A stretch of DNA of 64,000 nt from Plectranthus barbatus (taxonomy: Eukaryota; Streptophyta; Magnoliopsida; Lamiales; Lamiaceae). The stretch covers positions 431,871 through 495,870 of the forward strand of contig JAPKLW010000047.1 of assembly GCA_026898455.1 (NCBI GenBank), written 5' to 3'. Position numbers and translations under genes: made by a program. Of the stretch, positions 33,026-43,490 are shown one piece after another. Position 1 is the stretch's first letter. Every line of letters starts with the position of its first letter. The notes beneath the pieces are model-generated. The model saw nothing but the letters and a program-made list of their open reading frames with translations, was not told the DNA's origin and did no database searches.

Positions 33026-34482
33026 TGATAAGCTCATTATTTCACTCACTTATCTATATTATTTTTATACTATTTTATGTAGTTTTATTGAGTTTATATA
33101 TATATTTTAGGCATGAATCAATATTAGGTGGTATTAGGCGTATTTTGGTATCTGTGCAGGTTTTTACGCCTAAACCCACGAGAAAACCGTTTCGAAAGCA
33201 GTGATGTGTAAGAGTAGCAGTGAAGAGTTCTTCCACAAGAGGAATTCGGGCTATTGGCGCATGGCAATGGATGATGCTTTGAGTTAGCTCTCCAACGCAA
33301 CTGGAATCGGGTCAATTGGAGTTCGGAAGAGGAAGTTATGGCCAAAACCGTGAGACCGCGCAGACGAGGCAAAGAAGGCACAGTGCTCGATGAGGGGAAA
33401 AGGAAGATCGACGGAAGCAAAGGCTGCGTCGATCGCTGCCAATGCTCGTCGATCGACGAAGATGTTTCAGGAGCAGCGATCGACGCCAGAACGCCACGAT
33501 CGACGTGGACCTGCTGGCGCGGGAAATTGGCTGAATTCGAGTTTTTTCATATCTTTAGCCCTAGATTTGATTTGATACACCTCCACCTCTTTATATAACT
33601 TTGTAAATTCGATTTTTCAGAACCCCGCAATAATTCCGAATCATTCCTCATTCCAGATTTCAGATTTTAGAGATTCCAAGAGTTTATCGATTTATGTTTG
33701 AAGACATATTTTTGTGGGAAGACATTCAGACCCAAGTTTTTATGCAATTCAGGTTTTATCTTTCTATGATGAATATTACTTTGAATATGTGTAACTAATC
33801 TCTTCCTCAGATTCTAGGGTTTCGAATTATCAATGTATACATGTTTGATTAATTGAATTATTTTCCCTTTCCCTTCGTAGTTTGTGAAATCTGTGCTTAT
33901 TCATAATCTTGATTTGCTGATCACATCTTAGGATTATCTAGTTGATTACTTGAGACGTAAGTGTGATAGTTTTCAATGGAAAGAGATTTTCACAATATAA
34001 TCTGATTTCTTGTCGTAACTGAAGGAGATTGATTGTAGGAATAAATCTATAGATCTTTGGAGTTAGTTAATTTATCTCGAGACCGAGCGGAGATAGGTAA
34101 TTAATGAATCTACTTTACGAATTGTCCAACAAAGAAGTTCGTAATACTTTTCTGATGTTTCACTACGAAGAGGAATTAAAATTGGGAATTAATCAATTCA
34201 TTCATCCATGTTATACTTGATAGGTAGATATACCTAGAATATGTGCTTCTCTTATTTGAATCCAAAAGCTTTTTAATTTCCTGTTTAATTTTCATTAGCA
34301 AGTATCGCGATTTTCAAAACAACCAAAACTTTTTAATTGATTTTCTTGACCAGTATTTTGAGAACTTATGATTTAGTACTTAAGGTTTTTCGTTGCTTCA
34401 TTCCCCTGGATCGATAACTTTAGGGTTTACAAATTTATTTGCCACTATTTCTATAATTAATCTGTAGAAATTACAGTGATCA
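33026..34482 (+). repeat. solo gypsy-type LTR in E2, target duplication CACAT
   Basis: 1457 bp from TGATAAGCTCATT to ACAGTGATCA, with CACAT at 33021-33025 and 34483-34487. It interrupts the RNase H region of E2, so it is the youngest layer of the nest. It matches the solo LTR at 16687-18266 and the fragment at 1-194. The segment 33405-33515 has several GATCGACG words. Confidence 0.93.
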
Positions 34483-34487
34483 CACAT

Positions 34488-37400
34488 CTCCTTTCAATGT
34501 GTTTTGTTGCTCTGTGAGTTCGTGGTTCCTTTGAGTTAGCCACAACTCCCGAATTATCACAGTATATCGTGATTGACTTGGGCAACTTAGGAATCACGTC
34601 CAACTCCAGAAGGATGTTTCAAAACCATACTGCCTCTTTCGAAGCTTCAGAAGCTGCCACATATTCTGCTTCCATGGTGGAGTCCGCAATGCACTTCTGC
34701 TTTGCACTCCTCCATGATATGGCCCCACCTCCCAATGTAAACACATAGCCAGAGGTGGACTTCTTTTTGTCTCGGTCTGCCTGGAAATCCGAATCAGTAT
34801 AACCCACAGGGCACAACTCCTCACACTGATAGACGAGACAATAGTCTCTAGTCCTTTTCAAGTATTTGAGTATGTACTTTACCGCGGTCCAATGCGCCTG
34901 TCCAGGGTTAGACTGGTATCTCGCTACCATGCCTACATCAAAGCAGATATCTGGCCTCGTACATAGCATTGCCTACATGAGGCTCCCCACGGCCGATGCA
35001 TACGGCACATTCCTCATTTCATCTTTCTCCTTTTGTGTCACCGAACACTGATCCTTGGAAAGATATATGCCATGTCTGAAGGGTAACAGTCCTTTCTTGG
35101 CAGTTTGCATGCTGAAACGGGCAATCACAGTATCCACATATGATCCTTGAGACAAGGTCAACATCCTCTTATTGCGCTCCCGCAATACTCTTACCCCTAG
35201 GATGTATCCTACCTCCCCAAGGTCCTTCATATGAAACTGCTCGGATAACCACCCCTTTATGCCCGAAAATACTTCTACATTGTCGCCAAATAGGAGAATA
35301 TCATCTACATAAAGTGCAAGGAACACCACGCTTCCGCTGACACATAGACGGTACACGCAACTCTCATTTGAGCATTGTGAAAATCCATAGGATTTAATCA
35401 CTTCATCAAAACACAGATTCCATGACTGTGAAGCTTGTTTAAGTCCATACAACGACTTCCTTAGCTTCCAGACCAATGTTCTTCGCCCTTCTGCACATAA
35501 CCTTCTGGCTGTTGCATATATATGCCCCTACCTTCTTCAAGGTACCCGTTTAGAAACGCAGTTTTGACATCCATCTGCCAGATTTCTAGGTCCTTATGTG
35601 CTGCTCTGGCTAGGAGTATACGAATGGACTTAAGCATGGCTACCGATGAGAAGGTCTCGTCATAGTCTACACCTTCTTTATGACTATAACCCTTCGCCAC
35701 CAGCCTTGCTTTGAAAGCTGTAATTTCACCATTCGCTCCTTTCTTTCTTTTGTATACCCATTTGCACCCTATGGCTCGACAACCATCTGGCAAATCAGTT
35801 TTCTGGTATACATCAATAGCCATAATGGATTCTATTTCAGAATCCATGGCGATCAGCCATTTGTCTGCATCTTTATCAGATACCGCCTCGTCATATGTCC
35901 AGGGATCGGTATCATCCAGTCCATTTTTTGGGATCAAGTCAGAAGACTCTCCCACGAACATGTACCTTTCGGGTTGGTGGATAACCCTCCCACTGCGACG
36001 AGGCATCTGAACCGTGTCAGTAGTTGGCACAGTACGCGTTGGTCCCATACCTTGCATTAGTGGCAGTGTTGGTATGACCTCACCTGTTGTAGGTGGATTT
36101 ACCATTACACTGGGCTTTCCTGATGGAATTGCTTCCTTGTCCTCAAGCTCGTGGAGGACAATTTCACTCTTGGATCTGTGGTTTCTTACATATTCGTCCT
36201 CCAAGAATCTCGTGTTGGAACTGACAACGACTTTCTGATTCTCAGGACAATAGAAGTAACCACCTTTCGTTCGCCTGGGATATCCTACAAACAGCATCAA
36301 CTTACACCTACTTTCTAACTTATCAGGTTCCTTTGTTAGCACATATGCTGGACAACCCCAAACCCTCACTTTGTTCAAACTTGGCTTTCGCCCATACCAG
36401 AGTTCCAGAGGTGTTTTAGGAACTGATTTAGAAGGTACCAGATTAAGCAAATAGGCCGTTGTCTCCAAGGCATATCCCCAAAACAAAATTGGCAAGCTTG
36501 CATAACTCATCATCGACCTGACCATTTCCAAGAGAGTTCTATTTCTTCTTTCCGCTACACCATTTTGTTGAGGGGTTCCTGGTGTAGTCCACTGGGATGT
36601 AATCCCGTTATCTGACAAGTACTACAAGAACTCCTTACTGAGGTATTCTCTACCACGATCAGATAGTAGTGTCTTGATAGTCTTACCTAGCTTCTTTTCT
36701 ACCTCAGTCCTAAACTCTTTGAATTTCTCAAAGCATTCAGACTTATGGCGAAGCAAATAGACATATCCGAATCTTGAGTAATCGTCAATGAATGTGGCGA
36801 AGTACTCATAACCTCCACGAGCTTGCGTGGACATTGGTCCACATAAGTCAGAGTGGATCAATTCTAACACATTCTCTGCTCGAGACTGACTTGCCTTAAA
36901 AGGCATGGTCGTCATCTTTCCTTCTATACAGGACTCACAGATTTGATGCGGTACCACTTGGAAAGAATCCAAGAGCCCATCGCATGCTAATCTTTTAATC
37001 CTCTTTAGATTGATGTGACCTAGTCTCAAGTGCCAGAGATATGTTTGATCCTCATCGGAAGAAAACTTTCTCTTTAAATGATTATTATTATTGGATGAGT
37101 TTGCAACATTCACGGAAGATTTATGCATACAATCTATGATGTAGAGAGAGTCAATCAGTTTGTCATGACAGATAACACCGTTATTACCAATGATAGAAAC
37201 TCCACTATCAAAAATAACTGAATATCCATCACAAAATAACTTGGAAACTGAAATTAAGTTCCGTTGAAAAACTGGCACATATAAAACATCTCTCAAAATC
37301 AAAACATTGTTTTCAAAGCATAAAGTAAAATCTCCAATGGCTACTGCTGAGACTCGCTCTCCGCTGCCCATTGAGATGGTAATCTCGTCATGCTTAAGCT

Positions 37401-37524
37401 GCCTTTTCGGCCTGAACCCCTGCAAAGTATAACAAACATGGTCAGTAGCTCCAGTATCCACTACCCAAGAATGGGTAGAAACCGATGCTGAACATGTTTT
37501 TGTTATAAATGCACATGACGTACC
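34488..37524 (-). pseudogene. pol: E2 pol: protease, integrase, RT, RNase H
   Basis: The frame continues from gag. Protease active site DTGATDHVC lies near 37460 (preceded by WVV), and GAG-pre-integrase (YLWHLRLGHINLKRI) near 37050. Integrase core: IHSDLCGP; LLSDRGREYL, where the second block keeps its Asp; and TPQQNGVAERRN. RT has YVDD at 35300-35311 and RNase H has IADSTMEAEYVAAS near 34680. In-frame stops lie at 37525-37527, 36622-36624 and 34973-34975; a frameshift occurs near 35475, where HLVWKLRKSLYG changes frame; a further stop follows AVWF near 34617. The solo LTR at 34482 cuts off the tail. All catalytic contexts survive, so inactivation is by scattered point lesions. Confidence 0.9.
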
Positions 37525-38292
37525 TTATCTACCCGTGCCGAGCACTAGACAATATACTTCACTTCGCTTGCGTTTGCATGGCCTGATGACATCTTCTGCT
37601 AAATCAGCTTCATCTAACCTTTTAAGCATTTCTTTTGCTTCAGCAACTGTCTTGTCAAAAGCTGACAAAGTTGGAGCAAATTCCAATGCCCTAAGATCAG
37701 ATTCCTCTTGCATCATGGCTGAGAGTAACTCAGGAAGAGTAAACTCGTGCCTGGTACCGAGGGACTTGATGAAATTATCATAAGAATCAGAGAGAGAGTG
37801 CATGACAATGTTTATTTCTGCCCGCTTACTGACTTGTCCACCTCTCTTTTTGTACTTTCTCATAATTCTCATCCTACTGATAAAGTGCAGAAGCAACGAA
37901 CTCCCATCAGTCATCCTCTTGCAGATCAGGTCCTCTGCAAGATTATAACTGACAGTTCGTCTCACCTTCCCATAAACCTTCACAAGGTCCCTCCATATCT
38001 CAACAGTAGATCCGAACTTCTTGTACTTGAGCTTTAATTCTCTAGACAGACTCTTCATGATGAGTCTGTGGGCAAGCTCATCAGAAGCTACCCATCTGTC
38101 ATAGAATACTCGCTCATAACCAGTACAGTTCCAATACTTGGGAGTTAGAGGGTCCATGTAAAGTATATGGGCATGTTTTGCAGTGCAGAGTATTTTCATG
38201 AAGCATAACTTCCACTCAGGAAAATTCGGACCAGTTAATTGGTTTTGTGCTAAGATATTGATTACATTCGGTAAAGACATGTCTGAAAACAA
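37525..38292 (-). pseudogene. gag: E2 gag, lacking the zinc knuckle
   Basis: The frame opens at MFSDMSLPNVINILAQNQLT (a more likely start is the ATG four codons in, MSLPNV) and runs 255 codons. It has the same N-terminal block as E1 gag (LTGPNFPEWKL) and the UBN2-like helices (VEIWRDLVKVYGKVRRTVSY, INIVMHSLSDSYDNFIKSLG). The end is a basic stretch, CKRKRSEVY, then a stop at 37525-37527, with the protease following in the same frame. No CX2CX4HX4C motif is present between the helices and the protease, unlike E1, A and D. Either a deletion removed it or this family binds RNA through the basic tail. Confidence 0.8.
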
Positions 38293-38406
38293 TAAATTAA
38301 AAACAGAAATTAAAACATAGTCGCAAACTATTGAAACAATTAAATATTGAAACCTTATGATAAAGCAATATTAATGTTTCCTCCAATTTGCCTAAGTATT
38401 ACTATT

Positions 38407-38431
38407 GCAAGGCACACATGTGGACGTTTAC
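38407..38431 (-). repeat. leader motif copy 3 (E2)
   Basis: On the minus strand GTAAACGTCCACATGTGTGC plus CTTGC. This is the most diverged copy of the motif, nearest to gag. Confidence 0.7.
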
Positions 38432-38715
38432 AACAAAACACTTAACCAGACTGCATCTTTCAATTTCTGTCCTTTAATTCCAATCCATGCCCGGGTTCCT
38501 TAGACAAATGGAATTAATAATTGGAGACTAACTTAAGACCATATTATCCTACTGAGCAGGGACATCACAAATGAGTTATACTCTGGATAACATCTAAGCT
38601 AGCTTACCACCAAAGCCAACCCTCCCATATAAGGATCTATTAGAACACACCCGATCCCTATAATAAGGTTGTCTCATTTAATTCAATCCCTAGAGAACTT
38701 ATGAAAATTCAATAC

Positions 38716-38740
38716 GCAAGCTACACATGTAGACGTTGAC
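38716..38740 (-). repeat. leader motif copy 2 (E2)
   Basis: Minus strand GTCAACGTCTACATGTGTAG plus CTTGC. The core CTACATGTGTAG is a near-perfect palindrome. Confidence 0.8.
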
Positions 38741-38822
38741 GCATGAACTCCCACTTCTCACATGAAATAAATGTTGGTTTTAAGAAATCCTATCTTTTAG
38801 AACTTATGAATAATAAATTAAG

Positions 38823-38846
38823 TAAGCTACACATGTAGACGTTTAC
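38823..38846 (-). repeat. leader motif copy 1 (E2)
   Basis: Minus strand GTAAACGTCTACATGTGTAG plus CTTA, about 107 bases before copy 2 in element direction, the same step as in E1. Confidence 0.8.
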
Positions 38847-39369
38847 CTAATAAATTACGCACTTCCAATAAAGGATTGCTTTGTGGAGTTCTTACTAAAT
38901 TATGAGTTTAGTAATTTTTAGTTCATAAGGTTCAATTGCACAGATTATTTTATGTAGTCATAATTATAGCATTGCTAAAATTCTATCATGCATGGCATGA
39001 ACCCCGAATTTATAGTTAAAATTAATTACATAAAATAAATCAAATAGCATGCTTTAACGCTGTAAATAAAAGCAGTAAATGTAACATGCTTATATGTTGC
39101 GCAATTAGATTAAACACGTATATCATGCGAAGACAGATAATAAAGCAAATAAAAAATGTCCTTGTGGCCCCATTATATGAAATAAAATTAATTCTAACTA
39201 TTACAAGTTGAAATTAATAATACAGATCTTCGACTGGGCTCCCACTACTTGGACTGAGATCTAATTTCATTTTCCGAATTTGGGCCTCCAAGATTTGATT
39301 TAACAGAAAATTGGACAACTGGGCCAGTTAACCAAATCGCGGACCTAGGCACACATTGCAAGCCCAATA

Positions 39370-40170
39370 GCCCGCGAGAACTTAGCCCGACGAGCCACCA
39401 CCGGCGAACCACCGCCGCCGGAGGGCTCTCGGAATCACACAACAGCCATGCACGCACGTGCATGGTTGTAGCCCGCGATCTGCCTCCTCCGGCCGTTGCC
39501 CGTTTTTGCATATCGCCGCCCCGGCTTGCCCTAACCGTTGCCCGAACCGGCCTTCACTCTTCTTCTCCATTATCGGCCTCCGTGACTCATCGGGATCGCG
39601 CAAGATCGGAATCGGAAGCTCGCGCAAACCACACGAAAACCTAGGGTTTTTGCATGTCCGACCCGCGCGCCCAGCCCCCGTCGCCGTCCAGCCGCGTCGC
39701 CCAGCCTCCGAGCCACCGCTGCACCACCTTGCCCCCCAGTCGACATCGACCGAGGGAGGAGGAGCTGCCGCCGGCGTGCGCGCAGGGCCGCGCAGGCCAG
39801 CCGCGCGCATGCGCGAACCATTGGGTACCCGCGTCCTTGCCGGCCCTCGCCGCGCTTGCGCCCCTCGCCGCGCGCTGTCGCTCCTGGCCGGCCTCGCCCG
39901 CTCGCCTCGCACCGTCGGTGCCTGGGCTGGTCCCCCGTGCGCCGGCCCTACAGGCCGTTGGCCGCTCGGCCACCTGCTCGCGTGTGCGCGCGGCGCGCGC
40001 GTAGAAACCTTAGGGTTTCCGCGCCGCACGCCGGTCCACCGTTCTTCACCGTTGACCGTCGTGCATGGCGCCCAGCCATGCCGATGCCGTCGTGTGATGT
40101 CGCGCGGTCCTTCGTTCTTCGTGTTCTTCGTTCTTCGTGTTCGTGTTCTTCGTTTTTCCATTTTACAGAT
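39370..40170 (-). other. GC-rich island in the E2 leader
   Basis: A sharp jump from AT-rich to strongly GC-rich sequence with many CpG and GCGCGC words, ending in a TTCGTGTTCTTCG run (40110-40155). The corresponding island in E1 is 23545-23850, and a shortened one is at 57926-58030 in E3. Long open frames on both strands are expected from the composition. Confidence 0.7.
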
Positions 40171-40418
40171 TTAATTTTTTAAATAAAAGATTACATTGAA
40201 TAATCCTAATTACAGTCTAAAAAAAATCTAAATCTAACCACGGATTTATCTCGTGGGTGAAAAATTAATCCATATAAAAGGGCGGATTAACCCAAGAACC
40301 ACGAGGATGAAAAACAAACAATCAATCCAAAACCATCCATTGCATGCAATCAATAATAATAATCATGCATAATCATAGGCAATATTATTATTTCGATAGA
40401 GCCAATTAATTAAACCTG

Positions 40419-40430
40419 GCTCTGATACCA
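40419..40430 (-). other. E2 primer-binding site
   Basis: TGGTATCAGAGC on the minus strand, two bases after the 5' LTR. Confidence 0.93.
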
Positions 40431-40432
40431 AT

Positions 40433-41894
40433 TGAAGGGATTTGTGAACTGAATCACGAAGTCTGTTTGCCAAGGATCGTTAATTGGAATGTCAAAAATA
40501 AATTGCTATGCCTATGATTAATCCTAAATGCTCCTATATTATTATGCATAAGAAGGTTTATGCGGAATACCTGGATTGATGAACTCTGAAGAACGCGTGC
40601 GCGGAGATTCTTCTTGATCTTTCCCACGCACAAAGATTTAATTTCCTAACAGATTGAGGAAATAAATCTATGAAAATAATAATAATATTTTCGAAAAACA
40701 AGGAGAGAGAAGAAGAAAAATCCTCCTGATTTGATCTTCTGATCTGTATCCCGACTCGATCTGAAAATCTGGTGAAGATTCTCTATCAGATCCCTTGCAC
40801 GGTTGAGAAGCAGAATTTCCTCCTCATTCTCAGATCTTAGTCGATCACCACAGCTCCCAAAATTGGTTTGCTATGTGCAACTTATGATCATGTGGTGTGT
40901 GGAGATTTGAGGAACTGAGGCCTATTTATAGGAAAACACTGGACTCCTATTGGGCTTGAGTTTCATGGGCTAGATCAGGGACCAAAATGCAAATAGCAAA
41001 TAAGGCCTATCAATTAATTAATTCCCATATTCAACCCAGAATATAATTAATTAATTAATATTGATTCATTCCACCAGAGAATCAATACTGTCCTACCTAT
41101 TTGCTTCCACGTTTTGAGGTACGAGTTGCATGGGCTCGGTATATCCCGACATTTAAGGTTACAGACATTCGTTAATTAATTTAAGCTCTTACAAGCTATT
41201 TAATTAATTAACATCTTATATTCCTGAATCAATCCACTCAAACCTTTTCACTTATGCTTGAACTTAATCAGCCTGCAGGACTTAGCATAACGCACCTTTT
41301 GAGCTGTTCAGGGATTGTCACCATCCTATACTGGATGTGGTTACCTAGTTCCAGTACCAGACAATCATACACAAACTGCTATTACCCAAGATACAGATAT
41401 ACAAGCTCAACTAGAGCTATTCACTGCAACTCAAAGTAATACACAATCTGCATATACTTCTGTACCTTCATTTACGCTTAGGATCTCGTCAAGCCATAGA
41501 GATCTAGATTCTTTTTTTAATGTCAGATAAAAGAATCGATCTCGACTTAGGTCCTTATCAATGTGTGCCTCACACCAGCATACCAAGCCATCCAAGATAA
41601 GATGCTTATTACTGCGTATACTGCAGCCTACACCGACAGTTTATCCTGGAACTGTCTCAGCTGTGATAACTATTTATATCTCGCTAGGTTAAATGATCCA
41701 TACAATCTTTCGTGATCTTCTACACACCGTATGATCTCCCTATCGACGAGATAAGAGGATAATTTCATTTGCGACACACGTTTGTTAATTCAGACAGGAG
41801 ATGAACATACAACATTTATGATTCCCAGTATATTAACCAATCGACCTTGTACATAATATACCAATCATAATGCTTTCAGTATATAAATCCATCA
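40433..41894 (-). repeat. 5' LTR of E2
   Basis: 1462 bp, plus-strand ends TGAAGGGATTTG and AAATCCATCA, with TCCTC after it (41895-41899). TATAAATA on the minus strand at 40923-40930. Confidence 0.93.
40923..40930 (-). promoter_or_regulatory. TATA box of E2 5' LTR
   Basis: TATAAATA on the minus strand in TTCCTATAAATAGGCC, conserved in the 3' LTR at 31844-31851. Confidence 0.6.
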
Positions 41895-42736
41895 TCCTCG
41901 TCACCGGAGCTGTCTTGTTCATCATACTCAAAGTCTGACATGACGGTGTCAGACTTCAAGGGTTGTTCCTGCACATCAACATCTTTTGAGAAATCGTGAG
42001 GGGTATCGGTGAGGCTCCTTTGGAATTTTCTGGGCTTCACTTTCTTTCGGCGAGTGGCAGCGTGCTTTTGGTACTTTTTCTTCAGAGTTTCTTCAAAAAT
42101 CCTTTCGGACCTTTTCTCTGGTTGCTTTCCCTCAAGTTGTTGAACGACATCAGAGACCAACTTCAAATTTCCCGGTTGATCAGCATCAATGGGGAAACCT
42201 TCTTGACCAGGCAGCGCGTATCGTAGAGGTGGCTCATGTACAACCTCAGAAAGATTCACTTCAACAGATGACAGAGGAATATCTTGGAAGGGTTTAGAGG
42301 ATTGAGCGGTTGAATTTGGTTGGAGGAAGGGTTCCTTCAAAATCCATTCTGGTTCTTCGTCAAAGGCATTGTCAGACTCCTCGATTGAAGGTTTGAGAGG
42401 AGAGGCGTGTTCTTTCGGCTTGGGTTCAGAGGCGAGAGATGGTGTTGGTTCAGTAGGTGGTTGAGTGGTTTCAGTAGGGTGAGAGGGTGAAGGTTCGGTG
42501 ATGATTTGAGGAGTGGTTGCGGCGAAAGTAGGAGGTGGGGTAATTTAAGAGGTGGCTGGAGGCGTGTTTAAAGTTTCAGAGGAGGGAGGAAGTGAGTTAC
42601 CTTCCAAGGCGGGTTGTGAGGCGGAGGTTTGAGCGGCTTTCTCCATTTGACTCTCCAGGAGGCGTTGGAGAATCTTGGCTCCGTCCGGTGAGGCAAGGGT
42701 TTTGGCGAGGAGGTCTTGTATATTCTTGTCGGCCAT
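41895..42736 (-). pseudogene. A env-like ORF, N-terminal piece
   Basis: It starts at an ATG in very good context (AAAAATCACCATGG, start at 42736). The first 30 residues, MADKNIQDLLAKTLASPDGA then KILQRLLESQMEKA, form an amphipathic helix region shared with B. A Ser/Thr/Pro/Glu-rich low-complexity stretch (42660-42350) has a stop at 42545-42547. A conserved part follows (VVHEPPLRYALPGQEGFPID, LVSDVVQQLEGK, RSERIFEETLKK), then a basic KKVKPRKF and an acidic tail. The frame then breaks at the E2 insertion. No signal peptide is seen at the N-terminus, so a classical envelope glycoprotein is doubtful. With the other two pieces the protein would be about 680 residues. Confidence 0.75.
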
Positions 42737-43490
42737 GGTGATTTTTGAGGAGTTGAGAGGTTTCAGAGAAGGAGAGAGATGAGTGAATGGTGTGAGAGGG
42801 AGGAGATGAACGGTTGTGTGGAGGAGAGAGTGCTTTGAGAGGCGTGAGTGATTGATGTGAATAGTGTTTCTGCAGAGCACTTAAGTAGAGAGAGAGTGAT
42901 ACAGAAAATAACAATAACACCTAAAATTAAGGAATTCAAATTTAATTAAAGATAATGCGAAAAATCAAGAAAAAAAAACTCCTAAAACTTAGGTAAATAT
43001 CAAATTAAATCAGATTAGGTTAATTAAGTATTTAAAAACCAAAAAATTCGCAACAACTAAAAACAAACTTGCAGAGAAAATCAAATTAAGCTCAAAAAGA
43101 TTTAAAATATGATGACTGCTACCAAGTTTGATACTGAGGTGTCAAAGTTACAAAGTGTCGATAAAAAATTAATCTCATTAATCCTTCCACAAAGTTTGTG
43201 TGCCTAATCACGTCCAATCTTTAGTACTAAATGAGATACAAAAGGAATAGTCCATTCATTTCACAAATAAACTTTGATTCCACATGGTCAGAGTTCTAAC
43301 AACTTTCTGTCCATAGTACTTCCAGTTAATTTGAAAAACAAATAGATCACAATCACCATGTTTTATAACTTTGAGATCTCACTCTTGTATCTCTCAGTTT
43401 TATAACATGAAAATAACTAATCGACAAAAAGAACAAACTTTTAACAACAAAGTGTCAAAGATTGGTGAGCAGTCACATATAGTCAAACCA
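42737..43490 (-). other. spacer between pol and env-like ORF of A
   Basis: 754 bp, AT-rich near pol. Near 42880-42740 it is pyrimidine-rich in element direction (CTCTCTCTCTACTTAAGTG, then CTCTGCAG, then CT-rich sequence up to the ATG). The AG of CTCTGCAG (42870-42871 on the plus strand) would be a fair splice acceptor. B has the same leader character at 53887-54000. No coding frame is visible. Confidence 0.5.

Larger units (their letters stand above)
38293..40418 (-). other. long untranslated leader of E2
   Basis: About 2.1 kb between primer site and gag. In element direction it contains the GC-rich island (40170-39370) and then AT-rich sequence with three motif copies (38846-38407). The open frames of up to 259 codons over the island are Arg/Ala/Pro/Gly-rich on both strands and are not supported as genes. 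Confidence 0.6.
31356..41894 (-). mobile_element. copia element E2, full length, nested in A
   Basis: Bounded by 1460/1462-bp LTRs with the target duplication TCCTC at 31351-31355 and 41895-41899. It is 9.1 kb once the solo gypsy LTR (33026-34482) is removed. Order on the minus strand: 5' LTR, primer site, a 2.1-kb leader with a GC-rich island and three motif copies, gag without a zinc knuckle, protease, integrase, RT, RNase H, a purine tract and the 3' LTR. Related to E1 in gag and pol sequence and in leader layout, but clearly a different family. About 12 LTR differences in the first 215 bases by eye. Confidence 0.93.

Noticed and set aside
39382..40182. Open frames of 108-259 codons on both strands in the GC-rich E2 leader
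   Set aside because: Frames overlap in five readings with Arg/Ala/Pro/Gly-rich products and no domain; high GC removes stops by chance.
21501..42736. Classical envelope glycoprotein in A
   Set aside because: No signal peptide, no clear membrane anchor or Cys pattern; the domain instead resembles the plant 'transposon protein' family, so only the neutral term env-like is used.
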